DNA from: Lachnospiraceae bacterium
Lineage (GTDB): Bacteria > Bacillota > Clostridia > Lachnospirales > Lachnospiraceae
Assembly: GCA_910576125.1 (NCBI GenBank)
Contig: CAJTHM010000005.1
Location: forward strand, 124,001-188,000
Reading direction: 5' to 3'
DNA: 64,000 bases
In this document: positions 43,863-52,801 of the stretch, in pieces
How the letters are laid out: each line of letters opens with the position of its first letter
How positions within the stretch are numbered: the first letter of the stretch is position 1
Made by a program: the position numbers and the translations under genes
Notes under the pieces: generated by a model
Database searches by the model: none
What the model was told of the DNA's origin: nothing
Seen by the model: the letters and a program-made list of their open reading frames with translations, nothing else

Positions 43863-43891
43863 TTGATTTCTTTCCGCAAAAGTGTTATAGT
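43863..43891 (+). promoter_or_regulatory. Promoter of the 162-residue unknown gene
   Basis: TTGATT, a 17-bp spacer and TATAGT, divergent from the promoter at 43798 and about 90 bp before the ATG at 43983. Confidence 0.6.
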
Positions 43892-43982
43892 AATGTGAGA
43901 AACAAAAATAATTCCTTATCAGATTTCAATTTATTTTATAAGTGATGAAGTTTTTTCGAATACTTCCGAAAAGAGGGGAAAA

Positions 43983-44471
43983 ATGATTGATTATTTCATA
44001 ACACTTAAAATGGCAGATTCATCTATGCCGATAACGAATGAAATGGAAGAGCTGATATCCCAGTGCGCACATGAGGCCTGTTTGACAACTGTATCTCGCA
44101 AAAATAAACGCACTTTCTCTGTCGAAAAAAGAATAGACGACTATACTCTTGTGATAAAATTACGGAGCCGTGACACAATAATCAGTCCGACAAGAACGAT
44201 GTCTACACTCACGCGCGCAGTGATTCATAATGAAAAACTGTACTCACTTGTCAAGAATCATGTCGTCAATGGCCAAATATTTAATACAGCTTTATTGAAC
44301 GTACAGGATGCCCAAATTATACACATACCTGATACTCAAATAGTTTCTGAAATTATTTCCATATTTTTTAAAAAAGATTATTTACCAAAGGAAGAAGGAT
44401 TGGTTGAGGAAACTGCTGCTAAAATAAGAAAGTTAATCATCGAATATAAAAACCGGCAGTCCGCCCTCTGA
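43983..44471 (+). CDS. Hypothetical 162-residue protein
   Basis: An AT-rich gene with GAGGGG seven bases before the ATG. The protein has mixed strands and helices and no membrane segment: MEELISQCAHEACLTTVSRK, DDYTLVIKLRSRDTI, HVVNGQIFNTALLNVQDAQI and a helical C-terminus (EETAAKIRKLIIEYKNR). I recognise no domain. It is divergent from the YbjN-like/EEP operon and closes with a bidirectional terminator. Its base composition fits that of the neighbouring AT-rich genes, suggesting that they arrived together. Confidence 0.6.
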   Translation: MIDYFITLKMADSSMPITNEMEELISQCAHEACLTTVSRKNKRTFSVEKRIDDYTLVIKLRSRDTIISPTRTMSTLTRAVIHNEKLYSLVKNHVVNGQIFNTALLNVQDAQIIHIPDTQIVSEIISIFFKKDYLPKEEGLVEETAAKIRKLIIEYKNRQSAL

Positions 44472-44531
44472 CCGCACAGGATCAAAACAAAAGGAAATCC
44501 GAACGGAGAGGCTACCTCCTATTAACCATGC

Positions 44532-44564
44532 AAAAACCCCACAGTCAGTGTCTGTGAGGTTTTT
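44532..44564. terminator. Bidirectional intrinsic terminator
   Basis: AAAAACCCCACAG and CTGTGAGGTTTTT pair around a 7-nt loop with T tracts on both strands. It ends the unknown plus-strand gene and, from the other side, the C39-like peptidase gene. Confidence 0.88.
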
Positions 44565-44610
44565 CTTTATCGGCCAGGCCATGAATTGTAACCGCAAATC
44601 ACGGCACAAA

Positions 44611-45813
44611 TCACCGGCCCAGCGCCCACAGATTCCGAATCTGGCCCCGCAGCGTGTCGAAATCCCACTGCCTGCTGCTGTTGCTGTTGCGGTTGGGGTC
44701 ATTTACATAAAAGCCGTTAGCATCATAGCCCCGGATCAGGATGAAATGTCCGTCCGTGGTAAAGTCCCCCGGGCCCATGCTGCAGACAACCAGATTTCCG
44801 GCATCCAGCGCCCGCTCCATGACGCTCTGGTCCAGGGGCAGCTCCTCACCGGAAAGCCCCAGTTTCCCCACGCCCTCTGTCCACAGCGTCCATTTGGTCC
44901 CCTCCTCCACGCAGTACCCATTGTCATCCGCAAAGGCAGCCATCTCTCTGGGCGTCATGGAGATGTCCCCGGTAAAATGCAGATAGGCCATGGTCAGGCA
45001 GACCGGCCCGCAGCCCGCAAGCCCGATCATATTGTCGCCGTAGGCATTGTAGCCCCATCGCTTGTCCCACTGCATCAGGAGGGGCACGTCGCCGCTTTGG
45101 AGCTCCTGCGTCAAATCTACGGGCTGGCTCATATACTGTTCCCGATCCGGATAGGATTTCACATAGTCCGCGGTCTCCTGGTTTTTTTCCAGCAGTTCCG
45201 AAAGCTTTTCCGCATATTTGTCCGCGCAGGCGGTTTGACCGGTTCCCTCTTCGGCAAAAATGCTCTGTTTCGCTTTCCCGGCTTCATCCATGCCAGGCAG
45301 CCCCCCCGCTGCCAGACTGATTCCGTCTTTGACCACTGTAAGGATTCCGAAAAGCAGCGCGAGTCCTACCGCAAATTTCAGCAAGCGGATGGCCCGTCTT
45401 CTCTTTCTGCGCCTTTCGCGCATAGCTTTTTGTGCGGCAGTCGTCCGGGAGCCTGCTTCTGTCCGGTTCCTTTGCCCGTTGTTTTGCCGCCTGGCATTTT
45501 CCTGTCTGGCAGTCTGTCGTCTGCCATCCTCTTGGATGACGTTATTCCGTCTATCTATTCTTCTTTCTGCGTATCCCCTTGTGCTTTGTCCCTCATACTG
45601 ATATCGTCTCACCTGTGCGGGCTGTCTTTCATATTGTCCCCCGGCTCCGGGCTGTCTTTCGTATCCTCCCGTCCCCCGGGACGGTCTTTCATATCTTTTC
45701 GTCCCTTCCGGACGTCTCTCATAGCGCCGTCCTGCACCGGGCTGTTCCCTGTATTGTCCCGCCGTCTTTCTGTACATTGTATCTCTTTCCATCGCTGTAA
45801 TGCTTCCGGTCAT
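44611..45813 (-). CDS. Membrane-anchored C39-like cysteine peptidase with Arg/Tyr-rich repeats
   Basis: A 400-residue protein. Residues 1-110 are hydrophilic with degenerate YERxP/YERQP repeats, followed by a basic stretch (RERRRKRRRA), one helix (about 125-145) and a C-terminal peptidase_C39_2 domain. The catalytic Cys is in GLAGCGPVCLTMAYLHF, the His in TTDGHFILIRGYD, and an Asp in YVNDPNRN. The type II topology would put the peptidase outside and the repeats inside. GGAGGG lies 7 bases before the ATG at 45813. Its substrate is unknown; no bacteriocin gene is adjacent. Confidence 0.82.
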   Translation of the reverse strand: MTGSITAMERDTMYRKTAGQYREQPGAGRRYERRPEGTKRYERPSRGTGGYERQPGAGGQYERQPAQVRRYQYEGQSTRGYAERRIDRRNNVIQEDGRRQTARQENARRQNNGQRNRTEAGSRTTAAQKAMRERRRKRRRAIRLLKFAVGLALLFGILTVVKDGISLAAGGLPGMDEAGKAKQSIFAEEGTGQTACADKYAEKLSELLEKNQETADYVKSYPDREQYMSQPVDLTQELQSGDVPLLMQWDKRWGYNAYGDNMIGLAGCGPVCLTMAYLHFTGDISMTPREMAAFADDNGYCVEEGTKWTLWTEGVGKLGLSGEELPLDQSVMERALDAGNLVVCSMGPGDFTTDGHFILIRGYDANGFYVNDPNRNSNSSRQWDFDTLRGQIRNLWALGR

Positions 45814-45932
45814 AAAAAATCCCTCCTGCTTTCCCATAACAGAAACCGCTTCAAAATTTCTCTTATCCAGCATTCATTATAGGAAACAGAAAGGATTTGT
45901 TTTTTACTTTTCTATTGTGTAAATATTAAGAT

Positions 45933-46133
45933 TTAATAAAGCTTTGGCCGCCTTTCGCCGGCAAGCTGGTCCACATTCAGCTTTTCCGCATTGCCGAAGA
46001 CCAGATATCCAGTCCCGTTATAGTATTCGTAGCCTACGATTTCCTGTTGCGTCCCGGTCTCCCTGCCTTCCCCGGGCAGGTTTATCTTTGCTCCGATCGG
46101 ATATTGCTGCACCATCTCCAGAAATGATATCAT
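45933..46133 (-). CDS. Hypothetical 66-residue protein
   Basis: A short protein (MISFLEMVQQYPIGAKINLP ... AGERRPKLY) with several predicted beta strands and no helix or signal. The ATG at 46133 is preceded by GGGGAGATGG; the longer frame to 46187 lacks a site. It lies between the dehydrogenase pair and the C39-like gene on the same strand. I recognise no family. Confidence 0.55.
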   Translation of the reverse strand: MISFLEMVQQYPIGAKINLPGEGRETGTQQEIVGYEYYNGTGYLVFGNAEKLNVDQLAGERRPKLY

Positions 46134-46240
46134 TGCCGTCCATCTCCCCTTTCCTCTGCATGGCCATCGGTTCCGCCCAACGGCCATGCTCTTTGACTCA
46201 GACTTTTGATTTTATAAAAGTCTTGCCAGTTTCAGGGGAT

Positions 46241-47521
46241 TTATACAGGGCCTGCAGGCTCCAGGCTTTTCACGTATTCCCGGAAATCCACCACGCTGTC
46301 TGTCCTTCTGGATTCCTCCGCAGCGAACACCATCAGATGGCCCTCGCAGGATTCCTCAATGGTGGAAATGGCCGAGCCGGTATAGGTTCCGCAGAGATAA
46401 TCGTACAACGTCTCAATGATCCCCTCGTCCCCGCCGTTGTGGCCACCGCTTAACTCGCCCTCCGCGTTGGGGTCGATGAACTCGGTCTTCCTGGTCTCAA
46501 GGTCAAAGAATTCCACCATCTTATTGTTCTCGTCCGCATGAATCTCGCCTTTCGTCCCCATGATGTGGGTCGCGCGGCCGCCTTTGGTGAAGGCGCTCAT
46601 GGTAAAGGTGGCTGTCACATTCCCCTCGAAGAGCATATTGACGGTCTGGTGGTCCACCACGTCGTTGTCGCAGTGGAAGATGCATTTCCCGAACTGGTTG
46701 GTATGCAGCGCCTGCGCCACCAGCTCGTCGGAAGGATTTTCCACACGGGTAGCTGTAACCCGCCAGTCGCTCCCCTTGTCCTCCAGGTAGAGCTTCACTG
46801 CGTTATAAGGACAATGATCCCCCTCCGGGCACCCGTCGATACAGTATTCGGGAGCACCTGCAGGCGCGTTCTCCTCCTTGAAATAAGTAAGGTCACCGAA
46901 AGACTGTACTTTAATGCACGGTTTTCCGATGAGCCATCGCAGGATGTCCGTGTCATGACAGGATTTCTGCAACAGCATACAGGAGCTGCGGGTGCTGTTG
47001 CCCCAGTTCCCCCGCACAAAGCTGTGGCTCTGGTGGACGTTGCCCACGCATTCCTCATGATTGACGGAGATGATCCGCCCCACCCTGCCGCTGTCCACCA
47101 GCTGCTTCAGGCACTGGAACAGCCGCGTGAAGCGAAGCACATGGCACACCACGATGCGAACTCCATTCTCCCGGGCCGCCAGCGCAATCCGGCGGCATTC
47201 CTCCGGAACCGTCGATACCGGCTTCTCCAGCAGGATGTCGTACTTCTGCGCGATGGCCGCCATCGTAGGCGCGTAATGATCCCGATCCATAGTGGTAATC
47301 ATTGCCAGATCCGCAATCTTTCCAAGCTGCAGAAGCGGCTCCCAGCTCTCGAAGCACATTTCAGGCAAAATGGCATGCCGTTCCCGGATAAATTCGCGGA
47401 AACTCTCGTTGGGCTCGGCCACCGCCACCACTTCATATTTGTCCGGCATGTCCAGCATGGTTTTTGTATAACCCTTTCCCCGGTTTCCTGCTCCGATTAG
47501 AATTACTTTTAATTTTTTCAT
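46241..47521 (-). CDS. Gfo/Idh/MocA family oxidoreductase (Cys-containing subgroup)
   Basis: A 426-residue NAD(P)-dependent sugar dehydrogenase. The N-terminal Rossmann domain has VILIGAGNRGKGYTK and the EKP motif (LLEKPVSTVPEECR near residue 95). The C-terminal domain holds a Cys-rich loop (CIDGCPEGDHCPYNAV near 205) known in one subgroup. It probably oxidises or reduces a sugar or inositol, possibly as part of a hydrolase-free glycoside-opening route. It is the last gene of locus B seen here and is paired with a second family member 143 bp upstream. AGGGAGAG precedes the ATG. Confidence 0.9.
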   Translation of the reverse strand: MKKLKVILIGAGNRGKGYTKTMLDMPDKYEVVAVAEPNESFREFIRERHAILPEMCFESWEPLLQLGKIADLAMITTMDRDHYAPTMAAIAQKYDILLEKPVSTVPEECRRIALAARENGVRIVVCHVLRFTRLFQCLKQLVDSGRVGRIISVNHEECVGNVHQSHSFVRGNWGNSTRSSCMLLQKSCHDTDILRWLIGKPCIKVQSFGDLTYFKEENAPAGAPEYCIDGCPEGDHCPYNAVKLYLEDKGSDWRVTATRVENPSDELVAQALHTNQFGKCIFHCDNDVVDHQTVNMLFEGNVTATFTMSAFTKGGRATHIMGTKGEIHADENNKMVEFFDLETRKTEFIDPNAEGELSGGHNGGDEGIIETLYDYLCGTYTGSAISTIEESCEGHLMVFAAEESRRTDSVVDFREYVKSLEPAGPV

Positions 47522-47664
47522 TGCAAATATCTCTCCCTGTTCTTGTGCGGCATAATAGCTGCCTTGTCATCCGGAAATACGAAAGCTTCTCTTTGATTCC
47601 ACTGCCCGCAAGCACCATGAAATCGCTTGGCGGGCGCGTAGTCGGCGACGGAATCCCATCCTCC

Positions 47665-48768
47665 TCATTCCTTAAAATATACCGCCTTTCCAGTGCGGGC
47701 GGATTCATAGATCGCGTCCAGGATTCTCGTGACCACAAAAGCCTGCTCCGGCTTCACCAGCAGTTCGCCCTTGCCCTGTACGGCGTCCAGCCAGACAGTG
47801 CACTCGAAGTCCGACTCGTTCATCACCGCTGCACCCTCGAAGAAAGCCACACCCGACGGTGTCGTCTTCTCCGGCTTTGTGACCGTCTGCTTGTCGCAGA
47901 GGATATGGTTGATGCGCAGCCCGTCGTTCATATCCGCGCCGGCCTTGGTTCCGCACAGCGTGGTCTTCGCCTCGCCTACATCCAGGATGTTCAGCGCCCA
48001 GGACGTCTCTACCACGATTACCGCCCCGTTCTTCATCGTGACAAAGCCGAACGCCGAATCCTCCACCTGGTAATCCTCATTGTCCCAGGGCGTAAAGCCA
48101 TTGCCCTGCTCGCCGGGCTTTAACAGACGGCCCAGCTTCTCAAAACTCGCCCCCATCACGCTATAAGGCTCATAATTATCCATCATCCAGAGAGTCAGGT
48201 CCAGGGTATGGGTACCAATGTCAATCAGCGGCCCACCGCCCTGCAGCGCCTTATTCGGGAATACGCCCCATGTGGGGACACCCCGGCGGCGGATGGCCTG
48301 TGCCCTGGCATAATAAATTTCACCCAGCCGGCCGGCTTCGCACATCTTCTTGAGCACCTGGCTGTCCTGGCGGTAACGGTTCTGATAGCCGATGGTCAGG
48401 AGCTTCCCGCTCTTCTTCTGCGCCTCCAGCATCTTCTGTGCGTCCGACGTGGTGGCAGCCATGGGCTTCTCGCACATGACGTGCTTGCCGGCCTCCAAAG
48501 CGGCCACAGTCAGCTCACAGTGGGAGACGTTGGGCGTCAGCACATGGACGACTTCAATCTCCTTCTCCGCCAGCAGCTCCCTGTAATCGGTGTACACCCG
48601 GGCATCCGGTGTCCCATACTGCTTTGCGGCCTTCTCGGCGCGTTCCGGAATCAGATCGCAGAACGCCACCATCTCTGCCCGGCTGCTCTGGTGGGCGAGA
48701 GACGGAAGGTGCTTTCCCTCCGCGATGCCGCCGCATCCGATGATACCAATCTTCAATTTATCACTCAT
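47665..48768 (-). CDS. Gfo/Idh/MocA family oxidoreductase
   Basis: A 367-residue dehydrogenase with Rossmann motif IGIIGCGGIAEGKHLPSL, the EKP-type block CEKPMAATTSDAQKML near residue 96 and a catalytic His region (DIGTHTLDLTLWMMDN near 182). It is probably cytoplasmic and NAD(P)-dependent. It follows an acyltransferase-like gene and a large glycosidase in locus B, so it is likely to act on the released sugar. Two such enzymes in a row often work on successive steps or opposite redox directions; that is inference. AGGAGGAAAACATT precedes the ATG. Confidence 0.92.
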   Translation of the reverse strand: MSDKLKIGIIGCGGIAEGKHLPSLAHQSSRAEMVAFCDLIPERAEKAAKQYGTPDARVYTDYRELLAEKEIEVVHVLTPNVSHCELTVAALEAGKHVMCEKPMAATTSDAQKMLEAQKKSGKLLTIGYQNRYRQDSQVLKKMCEAGRLGEIYYARAQAIRRRGVPTWGVFPNKALQGGGPLIDIGTHTLDLTLWMMDNYEPYSVMGASFEKLGRLLKPGEQGNGFTPWDNEDYQVEDSAFGFVTMKNGAVIVVETSWALNILDVGEAKTTLCGTKAGADMNDGLRINHILCDKQTVTKPEKTTPSGVAFFEGAAVMNESDFECTVWLDAVQGKGELLVKPEQAFVVTRILDAIYESARTGKAVYFKE

Positions 48769-48935
48769 AATGTTTTCCTCCTAATTTTAATGAAACAAAT
48801 CCCGGAAGCCCCTGTCCTCTTGTAATGCGGCTCTTTTCCAGGCACTTTTTCTGCCTCAATGCCTGGTTCTGTTCCCTGAGATTCTGAGAGCCTATTCTAT
48901 CATGAAAAAAGAATCTCCCTGCGTTGCCAGCGCCT

Positions 48936-49820
48936 TTATTTATAGACATATACCCCAGTCGCACCCCCGAATTTCTTGCCCCTGCGAATCCAGTCCGCAT
49001 AGGCGCGCCGCAGCGAGGTATCCTGTGGCAGCTGATCCACGTCGCCCGTATACTCCTTGTCGAACAGCCTCCAGGCATCGTAATAATCATCCGACTCCCA
49101 GGATTTCACCAAATCGAATGTAGTGATAAAAGCGTACAGATTCGAATCCGGCGAAAGCACCTCCAGATTGTCAGGATACAGGAGCCAAGATGAACATACG
49201 AAGACCATCGGGTCGAACCGGTACCGTTCTTTGAAAAAGTCCGCCGCCAGGTCATAGGAGCGCTCCATGCTTTCTCTGTCCAGCCTCTCCCCCGTGCGGG
49301 GAATGTGGACGATAGCCATGGGAGTGCCCGGCTCCAGGACAAGGCCGTCCTTCTCATAACGAAAATCCAGGACTCTGGGTTCAAACTGCAGCTTCAGGAA
49401 GCCGAACCTGTCCATCTGGAAGAAACCTTCGAACCACTCTCCCACGAACGTGCCCCATATACCGCGCACCAGCCAGCACTCCATCAGCTTCCACTTCAAG
49501 TCGCTCATACTGGTGAACCAAATCTGCTCGTCTATGCCGGCCTCGCGGTAACACTCCAGCAGATGCCTGGACATGCAGATACAGAGCAGCAGATGCCCCG
49601 TGTACTCCTGAACGCCCGCCCCGGCGGCTATCTCGGTCATCTGCTTGAGAAGCGGCCTCATCTTAAGGCTGATATCCTTTTCATAGCTCTGCAAAAGCCC
49701 CTGAAACGCCTCCCGGCACGACACATCAGCATCAATCCGGTCATATGCCTGGGACAGGACATTCTTCGCTTCCTCCGGATAGGCAAATCTTTCCATAAAA
49801 TCTTTTAGGTAGGTTTTCAC
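48936..49820 (-). CDS. Acyltransferase-domain protein (DUF5596/GNAT-like)
   Basis: A 294-residue protein that begins at GTG (49820) with GGAGG eight bases upstream. A helical N-terminal half (residues 1-120) leads to a C-terminal alpha/beta half (AIVHIPRTGERLDRESMERSY, ADFFKERYRFDPMVFVCSSWLL), which looks like the paired N- and C-terminal domains of acyltransferase-domain proteins often found in glycoside operons. Its substrate is unknown. It lies 15 bp after the GH106-like gene, so it is cotranscribed with sugar catabolism. Confidence 0.65.
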   Translation of the reverse strand: MKTYLKDFMERFAYPEEAKNVLSQAYDRIDADVSCREAFQGLLQSYEKDISLKMRPLLKQMTEIAAGAGVQEYTGHLLLCICMSRHLLECYREAGIDEQIWFTSMSDLKWKLMECWLVRGIWGTFVGEWFEGFFQMDRFGFLKLQFEPRVLDFRYEKDGLVLEPGTPMAIVHIPRTGERLDRESMERSYDLAADFFKERYRFDPMVFVCSSWLLYPDNLEVLSPDSNLYAFITTFDLVKSWESDDYYDAWRLFDKEYTGDVDQLPQDTSLRRAYADWIRRGKKFGGATGVYVYK

Positions 49821-49835
49821 GATTGGCCTCCTTTT

Positions 49836-52619
49836 TCATTCACAATAGATAAGTTCCGGATCCGCCAGCAGACCGCCCGGCTCCTGTGGAACGATGGCGG
49901 AGCTGTAGTCAGCCACATGTTTTGCCAGCGTATTGGTAACTTCAATCACCAGATGATTCGTCCCCGGGCGGAGCAGCCCTGTTACATCGAAACGGTAAGG
50001 CGCACCCAGCGCGTAACCCGCATACTCTCCGTTCAGCCATACCTCCGCAATCTCATATACCTGTGAAAGACGAATCTGCGCCCGGACACTGCCTGCCGTC
50101 CGGGAACCGCTCTCGCCGCTGTTCTCACAGTCTGTTTGGAAATCCGCCTCATAGCGGACAGTGCCGGAAAATGATGGCAGCTCGTCCGGTCCGTTGATAT
50201 CCAAAAGCGGGGCGTCATCCTTATAAAGCACAGCCTTCGGATAGTTCCGCACATCCGCCAGGGAAATCCGCCAGCGCAAGGAGAGCCTCTGCCGTCGGCC
50301 ATCCCGGAACGGCTCTTCCGCCCCTGTCACCCAGGCTCCCGCATCCCCGGAAACCCCATTGATCCCCACAAGGCTGTCAGCCCCCGCAGAACTGTCGGCT
50401 CCATCAGGCCTCGGCTCATCCGGGCATGAGAAGTCCATGCCGCAGACCGTTGTCAGAAGCACCGCCTCCCCCGCCTCCAGGGACAGGGAGACATATCCTT
50501 CGCGGCTGTCCTGCCGGAACAGACGGTTGTTCATCACATCAAAACGGAAAACAGGGCCGTTTACCGGCAGCTTTAAGCAAAAGTCGACACTGCTCCTCTT
50601 TTCCTCATTAAAGAGGAAAAAGTAATGTTCCTCTTCCTTACGGTAATGATATACCCGCAGATTCGGACAGACGGGCGTAACCTGTACATCCGCCAGTCCC
50701 GACTCCAGAATCCGGGGCGCCAACCCATCCAGAGAGATTGTCTCCCCGGGCAGTTCCATGACGGCCTCCCCCTCCGTAGTCCACGACGGCTTCTTTCCCA
50801 CATAGTAGACAGGCACTCCGGCGCTGGAAATTTCCTCGAGCCTTTGCAGGAAATATCCGGGCAGCGCCTCCGCGCCGGGAATCACCAGAGCCCCATACCG
50901 CTCCTGCCCGAACCGGATACAGCCGTCCCTGGCATGACTCTCATCCCGGAAAGCATCGCAAGGCGCAACATCCAGGTCAATCTGGCGCTGCATCAGCCGC
51001 CGCATAGGCCTCTGGGAGAGCATCGCCCCGCCCCACCACTCGGCGTCCGCCTGATAAAGCACCAGCACGGAAGCGATGTGTTCTCCTCCGTCCAGCAGAT
51101 GGCACATTCGGTTCATATACCGGAACAGATGCCCCATAAAGCGGTACTGGGGATTATTCCCCTGGGCGTAAAAATGGGGCGGGCTGTCCCATTCCGGAAA
51201 GGGACTGTCCGTGAAAGCGTGGGGGGTAAAACGGTTAATTCCCCGGACCAGACAGTGATCCGCAAGCCATTTCATCAGCCGTATCCCCTCCATCCATCCG
51301 TAAGCGCCGAAATTCTCGCACAGGGCGCGCCCCTTTTTCGATGGATCTATATGGGCAAGGGAGGATGCCAGCTTAATCAGCCCATAGTGGAAAAACTCTC
51401 CGTCTGTCAGCGAATGGGCGCTGTGCCAGTGTCGGCTGATACCGGCGTAGCCCGGATGAATCTGGTGCATGACGATATCCGCCCCCGCCATGTCCTGCCC
51501 TTTCTGCGCCCGGAAGAAATGGCCTGCTCCAGACCCCAAGCGGCTGTGGGAATTGTTGTCCTCCACCTGATGGCCGATGTACTCCACACCGTGAGCATGG
51601 CACCAGTCCGAGATTGTCTGGCAAAAGCACTCCGAGAAAAGACGCGAGGCTTCATCCATATACGCATATCGGATTACCTGCGCCTCCAAGCTGCTGTCCG
51701 ATGCATGGCCAGCCCCACACACCTCCGGGCTACAGCCGGATGCAGGCGGTCTGGCCGCATCCCCGCCCAGCCATAAGGCCGGGAGCAGTCTCCGGTAGTC
51801 CTCCCCCAGTCTCTCCCGCAGAGCCTCTCTCAGCTCGTCGCTCCAGGGCAAGGGAATATCTTTTCCCGGAAGGGAACTCCACCCGCCGCAGGCAAACTGG
51901 GGCTCATCTGAGAAAAATCCCGCGAACACGCCTCCGAACAGATGTCCATAATGCTCATAATGGGGCTGGTAACAGCCCTCAATCTGACAGGCCACCGCCT
52001 CTTTGGATATCGGGTTCAGCAAGGCCGATCCACCAGCCGGCAGATGGGAATATACTACAATGATGCTGTACAGTCCTTCCGGAACCGGCCAGTACACTCT
52101 GCCGTTCTTCACACAGTCAGTCAGATCCACCAAATCGGTCACGTCCGTCCGCGTGCGCTCCCACTCAGCGCCGGAATCCAGTCTGCGTCCGGCCACCACC
52201 GCCTCCAACCGGTCCGTCTCCGGATCGCGCAGCAGGGAATCAATCAGAAAAGAGGCATGCTCATCCGGCCCCAGGGCATCGATCGCCACATAATCCAGCA
52301 CCCGCCTCCTGTGCTGCGGATACTTGCGGGCAATCAGCCCTCCCGCGTGTCCGGAGGGAAAACTCACATCGTCCAGCACCCAGACGCGCATATTCCTCCT
52401 CTGCGCTTCCTCCAGGATGATATCCAGATCCCTCCACCATCCGGGCCCGCCAAAATCCGGATGAGGACGGGACTCCACGCATACCTCCTGGATATTCGCT
52501 TCCTGAATCTTCCCCATCAGTTCCCGCAAGACCTGTTCCTCAGCTCCATGCTGCCAGAAAAAAGGCAACAGATAGCTTCCCTCCCGTCCCTGACGAATTT
52601 CTTCCACCGCTGACGCCAT
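49836..52619 (-). CDS. Large GH106-like glycoside hydrolase (alpha-L-rhamnosidase type)
   Basis: A 927-residue protein. The N-terminal barrel begins PFFWQHGAEEQVLRELM, with VCVESRPHPDFGGPGWWRDL and VWVLDDVSFPSGHAGG near residues 50-95, which match GH106/rhamnosidase-like enzymes. Middle segments include YIGHQVEDNN and LCENFGAYGWMEG, likely to hold catalytic acids. A C-terminal galactose-binding-like jelly roll (about 770-927: AEVWLNGEYAGYALGAPYRFDV) follows. No signal peptide is present. It follows the binding-protein gene in locus B and probably opens rhamnosides or similar glycosides inside the cell. GGAGGCGG precedes the ATG. Confidence 0.78.
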   Translation of the reverse strand: MASAVEEIRQGREGSYLLPFFWQHGAEEQVLRELMGKIQEANIQEVCVESRPHPDFGGPGWWRDLDIILEEAQRRNMRVWVLDDVSFPSGHAGGLIARKYPQHRRRVLDYVAIDALGPDEHASFLIDSLLRDPETDRLEAVVAGRRLDSGAEWERTRTDVTDLVDLTDCVKNGRVYWPVPEGLYSIIVVYSHLPAGGSALLNPISKEAVACQIEGCYQPHYEHYGHLFGGVFAGFFSDEPQFACGGWSSLPGKDIPLPWSDELREALRERLGEDYRRLLPALWLGGDAARPPASGCSPEVCGAGHASDSSLEAQVIRYAYMDEASRLFSECFCQTISDWCHAHGVEYIGHQVEDNNSHSRLGSGAGHFFRAQKGQDMAGADIVMHQIHPGYAGISRHWHSAHSLTDGEFFHYGLIKLASSLAHIDPSKKGRALCENFGAYGWMEGIRLMKWLADHCLVRGINRFTPHAFTDSPFPEWDSPPHFYAQGNNPQYRFMGHLFRYMNRMCHLLDGGEHIASVLVLYQADAEWWGGAMLSQRPMRRLMQRQIDLDVAPCDAFRDESHARDGCIRFGQERYGALVIPGAEALPGYFLQRLEEISSAGVPVYYVGKKPSWTTEGEAVMELPGETISLDGLAPRILESGLADVQVTPVCPNLRVYHYRKEEEHYFFLFNEEKRSSVDFCLKLPVNGPVFRFDVMNNRLFRQDSREGYVSLSLEAGEAVLLTTVCGMDFSCPDEPRPDGADSSAGADSLVGINGVSGDAGAWVTGAEEPFRDGRRQRLSLRWRISLADVRNYPKAVLYKDDAPLLDINGPDELPSFSGTVRYEADFQTDCENSGESGSRTAGSVRAQIRLSQVYEIAEVWLNGEYAGYALGAPYRFDVTGLLRPGTNHLVIEVTNTLAKHVADYSSAIVPQEPGGLLADPELIYCE

Positions 52620-52727
52620 AGTCCGTCCGCCTCCTTTCCTCTGACCCGGATAATCCGAACCCGGAATTTTACCTTACCACTTAAGCTTCCCCGGCAAAGG
52701 GCCTCATTGGCCCCGCCCGATGAAAAT

Positions 52728-52763
52728 GGGCGGACGCATCCCGAACAATGCGCCCGCCCCTAC
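52728..52763 (-). repeat. Palindromic GC-rich repeat-like hairpin
   Basis: GGGCGGACGCAT (52728-52739) and ATGCGCCCGCCC (52748-52759) pair at 11 of 12 positions, flanked by CTAC. On the minus strand it reads GTAGGGGCGGGCGCAT..., like short palindromes scattered through many Bacillota genomes. It lies between the binding protein and glycosidase and may also attenuate transcription. Confidence 0.55.
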
Positions 52764-52801
52764 TTCCGTCCCACGACAGGCCGGGCATCCGCTGCTTCGC
52801 C

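Noticed and set aside
52728..52763. Insertion-sequence end
   Set aside because: There is no transposase nearby and no matching second end; a short palindromic repeat explains it better.
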